Shown one piece after another: positions 31,701-42,447 of a DNA stretch of 64,000 nucleotides. Below the pieces are notes generated by a model. The model was not told the origin of the DNA and made no database searches. It saw only the letters and a program-made list of their open reading frames with translations. The stretch comes from Durusdinium trenchii. Lineage: Eukaryota; Sar; Dinophyceae; Suessiales; Symbiodiniaceae. Each line of letters starts with the position of its first letter. Position 1 is the stretch's first letter. A program made the translations under genes and the position numbers. The stretch is from positions 479,418 to 543,417 of the forward strand of contig CAXAMN010022696.1 of the NCBI GenBank assembly GCA_963970005.1, read 5' to 3'.

Positions 31701-33382
31701 TTTAAGAACCGGGGGTCGGATTTGCAAGTCGAAGATGTTCAAGGGCAACATACACAGTCTAGTTTGGGCAGTTTATTTGTCGCTCTTAATGGCGATGATC
31801 CAAATATTCAGGATCCTTATCAGAATGAATTATAGTAGCAGTCATTGGCAAATGCCTCATCGAAGGGCTAGTCTTATATACGCTGTTTCATTGTTTTGCA
31901 TCGCACCTTGAGGGAAGAATTTTCTATCGAAGCAGCAGCTATTTGGCAACTTGCCATCAGTTTTCACTGAGATTGTGTGGGCTGGGCTTCACCGGTTTGT
32001 TGTTGGGTGTCCTTGGTAGTAGCACATGGAGGCCATCGCTATGCAAAACGATATGGTATAGCAACGTAGAGCGATGTAATATATATATATATGCAGATAT
32101 GCAGTGCAATTGTCTTGGTATTGCGGTTGACTGGACTGTGGTGCAGCGGATGTCTTAAATAACGCAATCACGGAGGTCTGAGTCCTTTGTAACATTGAGT
32201 GGTGAACAAACTTGCTGTGGATGAACTCATTCTTGAAAGGGGAGTGTCAAGCAATGCAAGAGAGAGAGAGAGAAAAGGGGTATAGAACACTGCAGCACAT
32301 CCCACGTCACTGCTACAGTCTGAGACTTTGAGTGCACTGCGCAAAACTGAAGGCCCGCTTGATTTTTCCTCAAGGGCCTTTAGCACATGGCCTGTGTGTT
32401 TTCGGTGATTTCGGGCATTGATTTGCAAGAAGACCAGGGGTCCGTCTCATTCCTATGACCTTGTTTGAAGGTGAACCAAGGGATGCTGTTGTGCTTTGTT
32501 TGCCTGGTGTGAGCCAAGTGCGGCTTTTTGGGCTTTGCGGGCTGTCGTGTGTGGGCAGGTCAGTCAGGTCAATCACAAAACATGAACAAAAAGGAGCAAA
32601 GACGCTAAGTTGGCACAGCTACGTAAGCAAGTGGCACTTACTTGGAGCTCAGTTCAGCCATGAGTCCTTTAGAGTCTTGGAGTTTGTGGACTGAGGTGCT
32701 TCTAGTTACTAGAAAGCTTTCTAGTTACTAGTAGCGATGGCCTCCACCTAGTAGCTTCTAGTTACTAGAAAGCCTTAGAGTCTTGGAGTCCGTGGACTGA
32801 GGTGACATTCAGAACTTTGATCTAGACGCTGTGGAGTGCCGGGTGGACTTTGACAAGAAGTTTGTGCATGCGGCCATTGCTGAATGGTATGGGGGTGCTG
32901 CAGCCTTTACGGAACATGTGCGAGGACCACTCCGCGAGGAGTTGATGAAAGACCACCTTGCCAGGATTCCTCTCGGCTACTGCCTCATTATCATCACACC
33001 CCTTTTGGGAACCGGTTTGAGTTCATCCGTGAGCCTCCTGAAGGCAGGTGTGCCAATGAACATCACTCTTTCGTACTTCATTGGCGTTGTTCTGGGGATT
33101 GACACATGCTGGCTCCTTTTGATGATTCAGCTGGCGTTGTACATTTGTGAACGGTTTGCCCGTCCTTGTAGGCCTGGCGTAGCATGCTTAGCTTTCGTTG
33201 AAACTTTTATTATGTTCATTGTGTTTTCGACAGTTGCCACTTGTGGCGCATTTCTTGCCTTCATCGCCATCGCAAGAGGCGTAGTTGGTTCAAGTGTGTG
33301 GTGCTTGATTACAGCCTGCATCCTGTGGCTGGTCAACGGCGGATGTGCTCAGCTGGAAAAGCTGCGCCATCATCTAGCTTGA
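28800..33382 (+). CDS. Multi-pass membrane protein with split TIR-like domain
   Basis: In-frame exons: about 28800-28957 (RLELWNRTRKVNEFDVFLSH, TW), 29488 to about 29580 (WKFLSLSLQLSW, LQILLWWLLAMVL), about 30100-30367 (membrane helix, then CFLDVASINQ, RGIYGLGGFLKASKEL, MWSPPYLS), 30559-30634 (RLWCIFEVAAYRMANPNGKI), 31049-31195 (helix with GVLLTNAFLNLTMAFTTIGA) and 32813-33382 (NFDLDAVECRVDFDKKF, EWYGGAAAFTEHVRGPLREE, then at least four helices and a stop). One or more exons between 31.2 and 32.8 kb are unresolved. DVFLSHTW matches a TIR strand A motif. FLDVxSIN, the SxELxxxWSPPYLSRLWC block and Glu of WCIFE resemble the rest of a TIR fold, including the position of the catalytic Glu in TIR NADases. 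Membrane helices lie between and after the TIR halves. I recall similar sequences as a large dinoflagellate family of unknown function. Donors at 28958 and 30368 are GC; 30635 and 31196 are GT. The 5' end may extend to 27330. Confidence 0.75.
29884..30020 (+). repeat. Dispersed hairpin-family repeat, copy 2
   Basis: AAGTTTCCCTAACAATCTAG, AGCCAAAT, CGTGAGCTATCCTGCGTCCA and the near-palindrome TTAAGTAGGCGCCTGCTTAA match the 21.17-21.37 kb copy in order. The long hairpin is reduced here to GGGAGCTTCCC-type remnants. It lies in an intron of the membrane protein gene. Confidence 0.7.
30675..30806. repeat. Modular repeat array (membrane-protein intron)
   Basis: CACTAGGAGCTCCTGGCATC, CTACTAGGAGCAAGAATG, GGGCTCCTGGCCTTACTAC and related words inside the intron that starts at 30635. 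Confidence 0.8.
30992..31038. repeat. Modular repeat array (membrane-protein intron)
   Basis: CACTAGTGGTAAGGCCAGG, AGCCCCTAGTAGCC and TCCTTGCTCCTAAG words, ending about 10 bp before the exon at 31049. Confidence 0.75.
31196..32593. other. Long intron or unresolved exon region
   Basis: Between two well-supported exons of the membrane protein gene. It has a TA microsatellite (32078-32091), a GA-rich tract near 32262 and no certain exon. A basic stretch at about 32610-32648 (LRKQVALTWSS) could be a linking exon. Confidence 0.4.
32666..32804. repeat. Modular repeat inside a 33-bp direct repeat
   Basis: Flank copies at 32666-32698 and 32773-32804 match over about 32 bp with three substitutions and one indel (both contain TTAGAGTCTTGGAG and GTGGACTGAGGTG). 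Between them lies a 74-bp unit bounded by CTTCTAGTTACTAGAAAG at both ends, with a GCGATGGCCTCCACC word in the middle. It also holds the 18-bp palindrome ACTAGAAAGCTTTCTAGT. It sits next to the last exon of the membrane protein gene. Confidence 0.8.
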
Positions 33383-33385
33383 GTG

Positions 33386-34255
33386 CTTGCGCTCGAGAAT
33401 GTTTTAAGATCCATATTTGACCATGTCGACTCATTGGCCAAAAGAGCGAAAAAAAAAACAAGATATAGACTTGCATTAATGAGTTGTTTGACATGCCTTG
33501 GAGAAGCTTCCTGGGAGGCCCTCTAGTAAGTATTGCACAGCCCAAGAAGGGCTGCACGCTAGTGAGCTAGTGCCTCTAACAGAGCTGAGTCTCGTTATGC
33601 ATTGGCTCCGTTTGTGCTGCCCTGGCCGGGCAACAGTTCAAGCCGCATGGATGTTCTTGCTACGACGTGTTTCAGTGGGCTTTCACCTTTTTCACTGACA
33701 CAGGATGGCACAGGTCTTGAACGCAGAGCTCATCAGGCTGATATTGGTTGACAGAACGGTGCCTCAAAAGATGCTGGCTCCCCTTCATGTTTGTACAGAT
33801 TGACATGGCAATCCGAAATCACTTTTTTAATCGAATTGCCAGTGTAGGCAGTGCTAAGCCACTTAGCTTCTGCTTCGAAACCAGCGAGATTGTTGAAGAA
33901 AGCTGGGCGCAGTTCGAGCTGCGGTAGAGCTGATGCTTGAGGTGCATGGGGTGCAGTACGATTTTGATGCAAAATGCCCTGGTGCGAATGAGGCGCTGTA
34001 AGATCCCAGCAGTGAGGTGCTCAGCAAAACGGTGGAGTTTGGCAGATCAGTGCAGGCCGATCTAATACCCGACCTCTAAGCAGAGAATGATCCCTTTGGC
34101 TCATGTTCCTGTCACATGTGTTGATATCTTGCATTTTTGATATCGAAGGGTTTTGTTATGTTTTGTTGTAGAAGCACTTGGAGATTCAGAGGCATTGTGA
34201 GATTCGACATTGATATCTGTTGATTCCCGTTGATTCCTTGTGGTTTTCTACTAGA
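33386..34255. other. Spacer after the membrane protein gene
   Basis: No exon recognised. The minus-strand ORF at 33733-33972 is coding-like in parts but matches nothing I know. Confidence 0.4.
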
Positions 34256-34256
34256 C

Positions 34257-34374
34257 TGGTATTTGGCCTCCAACCTAAGAGCCATGGCCTCCAACCTAAG
34301 AGCGATGGCCTCCAACCTAAGAGCGACGGCCTCCAACCTACCAGGAATGGCTCTCCAGCCTAAGAGCGATTCCA
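34257..34374 (+). repeat. Tandem 21-bp GATGGCCTCCAACC units
   Basis: Five units, AGCGATGGCCTCCAACCTA with changes, in tandem. Confidence 0.85.
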
Positions 34375-35008
34375 TTCGACTGTTTCAGAGGGTTGGAATG
34401 GATGTTTGAGAGGGATTGACTGCTTCAGGCTGCCGTCCGGTCGTTGCAGTCGAGAACGCTGGGATTTTGTGGCCATGAAGTAGCTGAATGAGCATAGCCA
34501 GCATAGCAGGTTAATGCAAACATGCATAGACATGCTTTCCTGTCACAAAACAGTGGTTCCCCGCTACTTCGAAGAGTGGGGCTCATTCATTCTACATCAT
34601 TCTACCATCATGATAAGACCATGTGTCTTTTGAAGGTGGTGCTGATGCAACCGGTGCAGCAGCTCAACATACTCATCATGCCCTAGAGGTGATGAGATGC
34701 TACGATTTATACTTTTCCATCCATCAAGGCGCAATGACCAACACATGATATAACAGGTTGTCAGAGATCATTGTCTTGACTTGCTCTTTTACCAGGGGTT
34801 CACAACCAAGAGGGGTTTGCACATCTTGGGTTTGTTTGTCAAGTTGCTTGTCTCATCCTTCTTCAGGTATAATATGTGGCTGGCAAGCTTATCTTGGCAG
34901 TACAGCAAGGAGCCACGTGTGAAACTTCGCCCCCCCCGTGGCAGCCTTTGAGCGAGTGGCCTCCATTTTCCTTTTCCTCTCCCCCGGCATAGTGACCACG
35001 TGATAGCC

Positions 35009-35160
35009 ATGCGCCGCGACCGTGAAGCTCGTGCCTTTGGAGCGGTGGAGCACTTGATGCCGAGCCGGCAAGGGGATAAGAACAACCGCTATTTGGTGGG
35101 ACACGCGGCGTATGGCCGCTCGGCTGCTCAGCACCCATCATCCAGCTTCAAATCCGCTGG
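35009..35160 (+). CDS. Putative exon, unknown protein
   Basis: Open stretch MRRDREARAFGAVEHLMPSR then DKNNRYLVGHAAYGRSAAQH. The opposite strand is also open (Gly/Pro-rich), so the strand is uncertain; + was chosen to agree with neighbouring genes. Confidence 0.35.
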
Positions 35161-36308
35161 TGACATAGTTTTGCTCCATGCAAAGGTATTGAGAAGCGAG
35201 AGTTCATGGAAACGTATATTCTCAATCCTCTTGCATCTGCCAGGAGTGGCGTGAGACCTCAGAAGAACAAGTCAGTGCCCGTGGTTGTGGGACATTGTAT
35301 ACATGGGCCCCTACACCTCATGCACAAAGTGTAAAACCTCCGCTTTTCAATCTGAGTCTTCCACCCTGAACACAATCGTGGGCTGCTTTGGTGAAGCCAA
35401 AAGGAGAGCCATTAATAGTAGGCCTGCTAGGCTCCTAAACTGGTCCTTCAGTATCGCACCATCGTGCCTTCCTTGTGCGAGGCCAAGGGCTCACACATTT
35501 GGAGCGGTGCGAGCTCCTAAGATGCAAGGGAGAAAGCAAAGAAAAGCAAAGAAGCTCCACAAATCATTCTGCATGTTGGGTAATAAAGGGGCGGACATTT
35601 TCAGTGCATGAGTTTGCTGTGTGTAGCCTGGGGTTGAGCACTGATGTCCAAAATCTGTTGCTGGGGGCTAGTGTGGCCAACATGGGGACATGTGCCATAC
35701 AAGCAACCGTTCTGCTGGCAAAATGTTGGGGAGTGCCTCTCGGGAACTTTACGTTTTGGTTTCCATTTCATGCTTTTGCAGCACCATGGCCCCCCTTTGG
35801 TTCTGCTAAAACTTGGGGCCATGACAGCTGGCAAGATAGATAGCCGTTTTGGCGCGTTGGGTAGGCACAGCACGACCTATCACTTGCTCCTACATTCGTT
35901 TGAATTAGTGATGAAATGGGAGAAGTCTTGGAAGCGGCATGTTATATGGTTCGCTAGTAGGTTGGAGACCTTTGGCAGGTCCAGGTGTCTCAGAGTTGTC
36001 AGGTATGAAGATGCAGTTGAATCGCTGGAAGGCGCTGCAGCGACAAAACCATCACATGTCGATTCGGCGGGGTAACCACATGACAGCCAAGCCAGAGCGA
36101 TTGAAGGAAGCAGGTAACCATGCTTGGGTGAAAGGAGCAAAGGAGGAAGTTTTCCCCTTTATGAGCATGTGGACTATTGAGTTCTAGACACACGCACAGA
36201 TGTATAGTTACTTACCTTGCAGCCTGTTTGTTTCAAAGAGCCATTCTGAAGTAGTGCTTTTAGCTGTGTGGGACGCTCAGAACACCTCGCCGGAAAGGCG
36301 CGTGGTCA

Positions 36309-38139
36309 GTGTGGAAGGAGGTCTTCCTACAACATGCCGGGGAGAACAACAGCTCCGAGTCGGAGACATCAGAAAAGAGCGATCGTGACGGCGACAACAA
36401 TGACCAGCCTGCAAACGCGACTCAATTGAATCAGATTGATTCTATTCTATTGTTTATGACGTGGTTATTTTTATGCGCAACTACATTGGTAGTCACATAC
36501 AATGATATATATACAATGCATAGATTTATGCCGATCGGTTCGCTTCGAGGTACAGAGTGACTCAGCTTCAAGGCACTCAAGCTCGAGCTCGTCGAGATCT
36601 TCGCGGGAAGACTCGAGCGAGTCCAGGTCGCCGAGAGCTTCGCGCGCAAAGCCCAACCAGGCCTCGGCAGCCTCGGCGCTGCGCTTCTTCCGGGTGCGAG
36701 GCTGCCAAAGCCACGGGGTTCCTAGCGGAGCACCGAGGCGTGTGAACACGCACCTTGACAGCCTTTAGATGCATCGTGGCAACGCCAAGTGGATAGGGCA
36801 GAGCTGACATTCGACGAAATGTTGTAGCACGGTGTACGCTTTAGGGTTTGAGGGACTTAGTTGACAAGTAAGGCCAGTGAGGACACTGGGCCACAATGAG
36901 TACGGATTAAATCTCCATAGGTTGTGTTGTGCTTGTTGCCTGGGGCTTTTGGCTTGGGATGGCTTGCGGAGCGAGCGCGCAGTTGTTTAAGCGATGAATC
37001 CGCTATAGTAAGAGATGTGCTGTCAAGACTGATGCTACAATCAGTGTGTTCCCCGGCCAATTCAAGAGTTTCCCGAACCTTGAGAACAGCTTTGTTGTTG
37101 CAAGAGCCTTGTGACCAATATGCGGGTGAAAAGAGACTTTGCATATGACAAGAGTTTTAGCTTCCCCAATTTTCGTTAGTGTGCATCCTATGGTAGAATT
37201 TGCTACTTCATATTTGCCACACACTGCTGCGTACCATGACTATTGCGCATTGGAGCAGAGTTACAGGAGCGGCACCTATTACAACATGAGCAATCATGGA
37301 AGCCCAATATTTTACATATACATAGATATATGTGCGCTATTGACTGCCACACCCACCCAGCTCATCGAAGCTCTCAATACTGTTCTTTCGGTGCTTGGCT
37401 CATCCTATGCGACATAGTGGGCGCCAAGGCTGGCGGACGCTGCCGAAGAAAGAGAAGCTGCCTTGACGTTAAGAGGCTTCGCAGATGAACCTGAGCCGCC
37501 GGAGATTTGCTATGAAGATGATGAGGTGCGGATGAGTCGAGTCAGTGTCACATGGCTGAAAGCGGCCCTTTCATCATAAGAGATCAAACAATACTACATG
37601 ATGGTTGGGGCTCATCCACCTTCACTATTGGGGAAGTGCTGCAGGGTGTCAGCGAAGCACCCTCACTTGCATTAAAAACAGTTATAGACACGGAATGCAC
37701 ACATCGATAGATACAGATAGATATGTGATATGTTTGTAAAGAGACACTGCTCTCACATGTGTGCATATGAATGTATATTCATCACAAACCAAAAGAACTA
37801 AGAACCTTCCAGATGTTTGTGTCAACCAAACGCTCATTCTTCGGCCAGGACCGTGAAGAGTGTGCAATTTCTCCCGATTGGCCACCTGCCCCCACCGTGG
37901 ACACCTTCGCCAAGTGCCTCAACGATGCCTTGGTGCTGCGCGTGCACCGTGAGGCCGAGGAAGAGGCCTATGCTTGCGCCTTGGAAGCACAGGCCATGGT
38001 ATTTCAGCGGATTATCAGTGAATCAGAAGAGGAAGAGGACGTTGAGGACGGTGAAGAAGAAGGAGAAGAGGAGGAGTTGACGACCGAATCCTACAGCCAG
38101 CTCATGTACAAGAGAGACTTGGCTAAATGGTTGCCATAG
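36309..38139 (+). CDS. Acidic, Ser-rich protein, multi-exon, unknown
   Basis: Coding pieces in order. About 36315-36425 is EVFLQHAGENNSSESETSEK, Ser/Asp/Asn-rich. About 36555-36768 is an Arg-Ser-rich stretch (SSSSSSRSSREDSSESRSPR). About 37419-37525 is APRLADAAEEREAALTLRGF... to PPEICYEDDE, GT donor at 37526. The last exon, 37849-38139 (AG acceptor at 37847-37848), is DREECAISPDWPPAPTVDTF... with a Glu-rich run near 38020-38080 and the end YKRDLAKWLP, stop TAG. The 37525/37849 join is in frame. Acidic and RS-rich composition suggests a nuclear RNA- or chromatin-associated protein, but that is only inference. The middle exon is also open on the minus strand. Confidence 0.5.
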
Positions 38140-38307
38140 AGGCATATGCAGGCTCTTCAAGCTGTGTCAGTAAGTATGGTGAAGGCCAGAGTTTGCTGGT
38201 TTGTGTCTTTAGAAGATGCATTGGGCAGCCAAAGCAGCTGGGCACTAGAATGCTTGGGATCCAAAGCTGGGGCCATACAAAACAGGGGAGTGGCTGCAGG
38301 TTCCCAG

Positions 38308-38425
38308 TAGCGTTCTTGCTACTAGGAGCTCCTGGCCTTACTACTAGGAGCAAGGACGCTACTAGGAGCTCCTGGCATCGCTACTAGGAGCAAGAACGCT
38401 ACTAGGAAGAAGGACGCTACTAGGG
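38308..38425. repeat. Modular repeat array
   Basis: CCAGTAGCGTTCTTGCTAC then ACTAGGAGCTCCTGGCCTTA, CTAGGAGCAAGGACGCTA and CTAGGAGCTCCTGGCATCG words. Confidence 0.8.
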
Positions 38426-38562
38426 GGGTGACTGTGTATACATCTGTATACTATGCAGGAGACGTGCAGATGATGATGACAAGCAGCACTCGCAAGACGA
38501 GCACTGCCCCGCAGCTGGGCAGCACAAATGTTCAAATCCAAGGCTTTTCTTATCGGCAGTAG

Positions 38563-38673
38563 CAGCGTCCTTGCTCCTAGTAGCGATGCCCTTTGTTCCT
38601 GTAAGCATTCTTGCTACTAGTAGTGATGCCAGGAGCTACTAATAGCCTCTTGTACATCTTGTTACTACTAACT
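38563..38673. repeat. Modular repeat array
   Basis: CAGCGTCCTTGCTCCTAGTAG, GCGATGCCCTTTGTTCC and AGTGATGCCAGGAGCTACT words, opposite in orientation to the preceding array. Confidence 0.75.
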
Positions 38674-38867
38674 GTTCAGTGTACACCCTGTTCGCCCTGT
38701 TCTTGTTGCTACATCCTGTACACCCTCACACTTGTTCACCGCTTGACCGTGCTCGACTGTTGTTTACCTTCAGGTTGCTGATTTTGAAAAGCACTTTGAG
38801 CACAAGTTGAGCACTTGTGCAAGATGTTCCAAGGCATCGGGTTTTGGGAGCAAAGCCTCAGTTTCAT

Positions 38868-39152
38868 CACTTCCGGCGCTTGCTGCGGGGCTTGTGCCAC
38901 TGCTACGTGCGCTTGCGACGTTGGGCTGACCTAGATCTCTTCATCGAGGAAGCCACCGGATACTTCGGGCGGGACACTGCTCCACCTCGGAAGGCGCGGA
39001 GCTTGTCGACGTGCCCAGGCATCCCCAAGTTTGTGAACACAGCGCATGAAGACTTGTGGACCAGCATGAAGCTTCAGAAAGCCATTGCTTGCCTTCTCGT
39101 GGGCCACTTGGCAGTGATTGGCATGGCAACCTTGGTGATGTTCCTATTGTGA
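38868..39152 (+). CDS. Putative exon(s) with C-terminal membrane helix, unknown
   Basis: Frame reads HFRRLLRGLCHCYVRLRRWA, DLDLFIEEATGYFGRD, then ends with the hydrophobic segment AIACLLVGHLAVIGMATLVM and stop TGA at 39152, like a tail anchor. A GC donor after PPRK (about 38993) is an alternative end. Unknown family. Confidence 0.45.
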   Translation, partial: HFRRLLRGLCHCYVRLRRWADLDLFIEEATGYFGRDTAPPRKARSLSTCPGIPKFVNTAHEDLWTSMKLQKAIACLLVGHLAVIGMATLVMFLL

Positions 39153-39296
39153 TTTTTTGAGAAGCTGCGGTAGAACTGCCGAAAATAAAAAAACAAGTAA
39201 ACAGTTTAATAGCATAAGACGGGAGATGTTTTTATTAGTTTTTAAGAGATCGATATGTTGCGGAGGGCCTTGCAAGCCTCGCCTCGCCAGCCTCGC

Positions 39297-39488
39297 CACT
39301 GAGAGGTCCTGGCCACTTCGATAAGGCAGAGGTTTTGCTGGAGCAGATCCGCCTGGTTGAGCCGCAACGACGATCCTTGGCAGCGGCGTATCGCAGCATC
39401 CGGTTTTTGCAAAGCCAAGCGGCACAGGGCCTCCAGTTGCAGGAAGATTTGCTGCTGAGCAATGCTTTACTGGTGCTGAAGGCTTGAG
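39297..39488 (+). CDS. Probable last exon, helical protein, unknown
   Basis: Open from about 39297 to TGA 39488 with strongly helical, coding-like sequence: GHFDKAEVLLEQIRLVEPQR, RSLAAAYRSIRFLQSQAAQG, LQLQEDLLLSNALLVLKA. It has no in-frame start, so it must be an internal or last exon. It could end the gene whose exon lies at 38.87 kb. Confidence 0.5.
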
Positions 39489-39599
39489 CACTTTCAGAGC
39501 CGGCTTCCAGCGTTCTGAAGCCTATCGAGGGATTTGCTTTGTCAGATTCATTGGCGAGGCTTCTCGTCAAAAGCGAGCCAAAGCAGCTTGCAATTGTAT

Positions 39600-40890
39600 A
39601 TACAGACCTGCTTCCAGGGCAGGCTTAAACATAAAGCTAGCCACTGGATTGATGCGGGTGTGAGGTAACAGATCTATGTGCAGATCCATGTCGTGTGCTT
39701 TTAGAGATGTATGAGTTATTCAATGACACGTGCAGCTTGCCGTTGCAAGCTGTGTGTGGCTTGACCTGTGACCTCCACAGAAATTGAAAGGGTTGGCCAA
39801 CACTTGTCATTGGACGTTTGGCAAAGGCACGTTTGGCATTGACGTTACATAACGCTGTGGAAGGAGAACATAGAGGTAGGACTTCATCACGTTTCCGATG
39901 TCCTTTCCGACGTTGGAGAGGATGAAGGGTGCCTAAGTGCACAGAATACTCATTTTCCAAAGTCTTGGGAAAAGTCAGCCTGGACCCTTGTGCATCTTGT
40001 GCTTCTTGTGCAACTGTCGGCCAAGCCTGCCTTTGAGTTTCGAGACGACCAGACAAAGAAGAGATTGAAATGCTTTGAATGGTCGGTTTTAGACATCTTC
40101 AATGCAAAACTGTTTGATGCGTTGTTCTGACCAGATTGGACGTGTGCAGGAGGAACGGGCGAAACCAGAAGCCGGAACAAATCCGGCGGCTAGTGCTAGT
40201 GCAGTGAGATCAATCTATATACTGTAGTACGTATGTGTTTGTTTGCGCTTCAACTAGCTCCTTGCACTCAGGTCGACACCTCGTGCATCTCTCATGGAGC
40301 TGAGAGAAGAATTCACATTCTCACAGTAGCTGGGGGGCTGTTGCCAGCAAGCACCGGTATTCATGCGCTTCGTGCCAAGTATTCGAGCATCTTCGATGTG
40401 CATGTGCAATTTTTGTTGAGCTCCCCCACTGTGTGGAAGCCTGCCATTTTGTTGGTGCACTGTCACAAGACCCTCGTGCAACACCTGACAACAGCTTGTG
40501 GTTAGTGCTGTACCCTGCGAGCCTTGGCGCTCCATCCGCTTCAAAATAGGAGTCCAATGAACATTCATCGTGAGCCTTGCCAGTTGTGCGTCCTGGCTTG
40601 CCTATGAAATCCAGGACATTGCAGCTGCCTATTTGCATGGCACGCTTTTTTGGCACTTCATGTTTTGGTGACAAGTGTTTGGAATCGGTGCGATTCGGCT
40701 TCAGGTTGCCAAACTTGCACCCAGGCGCTTGGTTTGCCCTTCATTTGTTCAACCCTTAACCTGAAAAGGCATTGAGATTTCTGCTCCTTGAGAACACATC
40801 GCAGACTGCTAGGATATTTTTCCAAGTCTACTTTGTGTTGTTCTTTGCTTGGCTTTGTTGCTTCGTTTCCGGTGTTTGGTGAGATAAGTT
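39600..40890. other. Stretch without recognised gene
   Basis: Open frames on both strands near 40.25-40.57 kb are not convincing. No array until 40.9 kb. Confidence 0.4.
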
Positions 40891-40897
40891 ATAGGTT

Positions 40898-41036
40898 GTT
40901 ACTAGTAGCTACGCATAGCTACGCACTTGTTGCATCTTGTTGCTTCTTGTTGCTAGTTACTTGTAGTAATGCCAGGAGCTACTACTAATGCCCTTGTTCC
41001 TAGTAGCGATGCCCTTTGCTCCTAGTAGCTTCATGT
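40898..41036. repeat. Modular repeat array
   Basis: GTTACTAGTAGCTACGC, ACTTGTAGTAATGCCAGGAG, CTACTACTAATGCCCTTGTT and TAGTAGCGATGCCCTTTGCT words. Confidence 0.75.
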
Positions 41037-41361
41037 CGATGAGGTTCGCTCCATGGAGTCTGAAGGTCAACTTTCAGGTGCGGTGCCCGGCGACTCTCAG
41101 CTAAGCCCATCGGTCGGGAGAGCGATTTGGTGCCTCTTTTGAGAAGTCAACGTGCGGTCAGGTAGATAAGTAGGGCACCAATGAAATGTAGGGTTATGTA
41201 GGGCATGGGAAGACAAAAACTTGTGGAGGCAAAGGCACAGCGCTTGTTAAAAGGCATGTTTGTTCTTGTACTCAGCAAGCGGACAGAGAGAGTGACTCAG
41301 CCAGGATGAGCTCTCGGAGGTGCCGGGAGACCCATAAGTGTGTTCCAAAAAGACTGAATCG

Positions 41362-41492
41362 TAGTACAAGTGGCATCGCTACTAGTAACAAGGGCACTAC
41401 TGCGTCCTTGCTAGTAATTAGTAACAAAGGGCCCACTGGGCTCCAACCTAGTAGCTTCTTGTTAATTACTAATAGCGATGGCCTCCCTAATA
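41362..41492. repeat. Mixed modular repeat array
   Basis: CATCGCTACTAGTAACAAGG, GTCCTTGCTAGTAATTAGTA, CCAACCTAGTAGCTTCTTG and AGCGATGGCCTCCCTAATAG words; both classes together. Confidence 0.75.
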
Positions 41493-41691
41493 GCCCATTG
41501 GGCATATATTGCGACTTTGAAAATAAAAGCCGAACGAAAGAACCGTGCCGCGGTCGACTCAGTTCCCTTGTGGATGTGTCAAGTTGAGGCCCCTGGACTA
41601 TGTCTCAGACACCGGGGATTTGTATGGCCCACGGCCGTTGGGCTCCAAGTCGATAGGCATCACAGGCCACAATTAGACTCATTTTGTGTGG

Positions 41692-41797
41692 CTTCTTGCT
41701 CCTAGTAGCGATGGCCGGAGCCCCTAGTAGCGTCTTTGCTCCTAGTAGTAAGGCCAGGAGCCCCTAGTAGCATTCTTGCTCCTAGTAGCGATGGCCA
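41692..41797. repeat. Modular repeat array
   Basis: CTTCTTGCTCCTAGTAGCGA, AGCCCCTAGTAGCGTCTTTG, AGTAAGGCCAGGAGCCCCTA and GCATTCTTGCTCC words. Confidence 0.85.
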
Positions 41798-41929
41798 TGT
41801 GCCTGTATGGACTTGCTTTCAAGACATAAATGTCGGTGACCATCAGGGACAACTTTAAGGGCGCTCAAACGATTACTGTATTTATGTTTTGTCGATTTAA
41901 AGATGGCTTAAAAAAGCACACGCATACTC

Positions 41930-41945
41930 TCTCTCTCTCTCTCTC
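41930..41945. repeat. CT microsatellite
   Basis: (CT)n tract. Confidence 0.8.
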
Positions 41946-42101
41946 GCCCCCTCTTTCTATGTGTATGGTATAACAGCTGCTTTGCCTTCGTGCCTTCCTT
42001 TCTGGATCGGTGTCGCATGGTGTCACCTGCGATGACGCCTGACGTATCTGGCATTGGTGCATGGTGCTCCGCCCCCAAACCTACCTGGCCAAGTCCTGGA
42101 A

Positions 42102-42192
42102 CAAGAAGCTATTAGCTTATTGTTTCTACTAGCTTCTTGTTACTACTAGTAAGGCACTTGTTACTACTAGCGATGCACTTGTTACTACTAGG
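42102..42192. repeat. Modular repeat array sharing 71 identical bp with the 18.0-kb array
   Basis: 42102-42172 equals 18019-18089 base for base, including the non-modular stretch GCTATTAGCTTATTGTTTCT; similarity continues after a small change. Confidence 0.85.
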
Positions 42193-42344
42193 TGAACCGT
42201 AACCTGGACCTCTGGAGCACCACTTCACTTCCTTTAGCTTCGGGTGTGCACGATCAGGTCGGGCGACACCTTTGGGTGGCGCTGCGCATTTGCGGCAGGT
42301 CGTCCACAGAGGGTTTGAGTTGGGGGGAGCTACGTTCATTGCGT

Positions 42345-42447
42345 CCTTGTTAATAGTAGTAAGGCCAGGAGCGCCCCGTTCGTAGTGTTCTTGCTCCTAG
42401 TAGCGATCCCGGGAGCTCCTAGTAGCTTCTTCTTGTTACTAGTGGTC
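42345..42447. repeat. Modular repeat array
   Basis: GTCCTTGTTAATAGTAGTAA, GGCCAGGAGC, TTCTTGCTCCTAGTAGCGAT and CTCCTAGTAGCTTCTTCTTG words. Confidence 0.75.
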
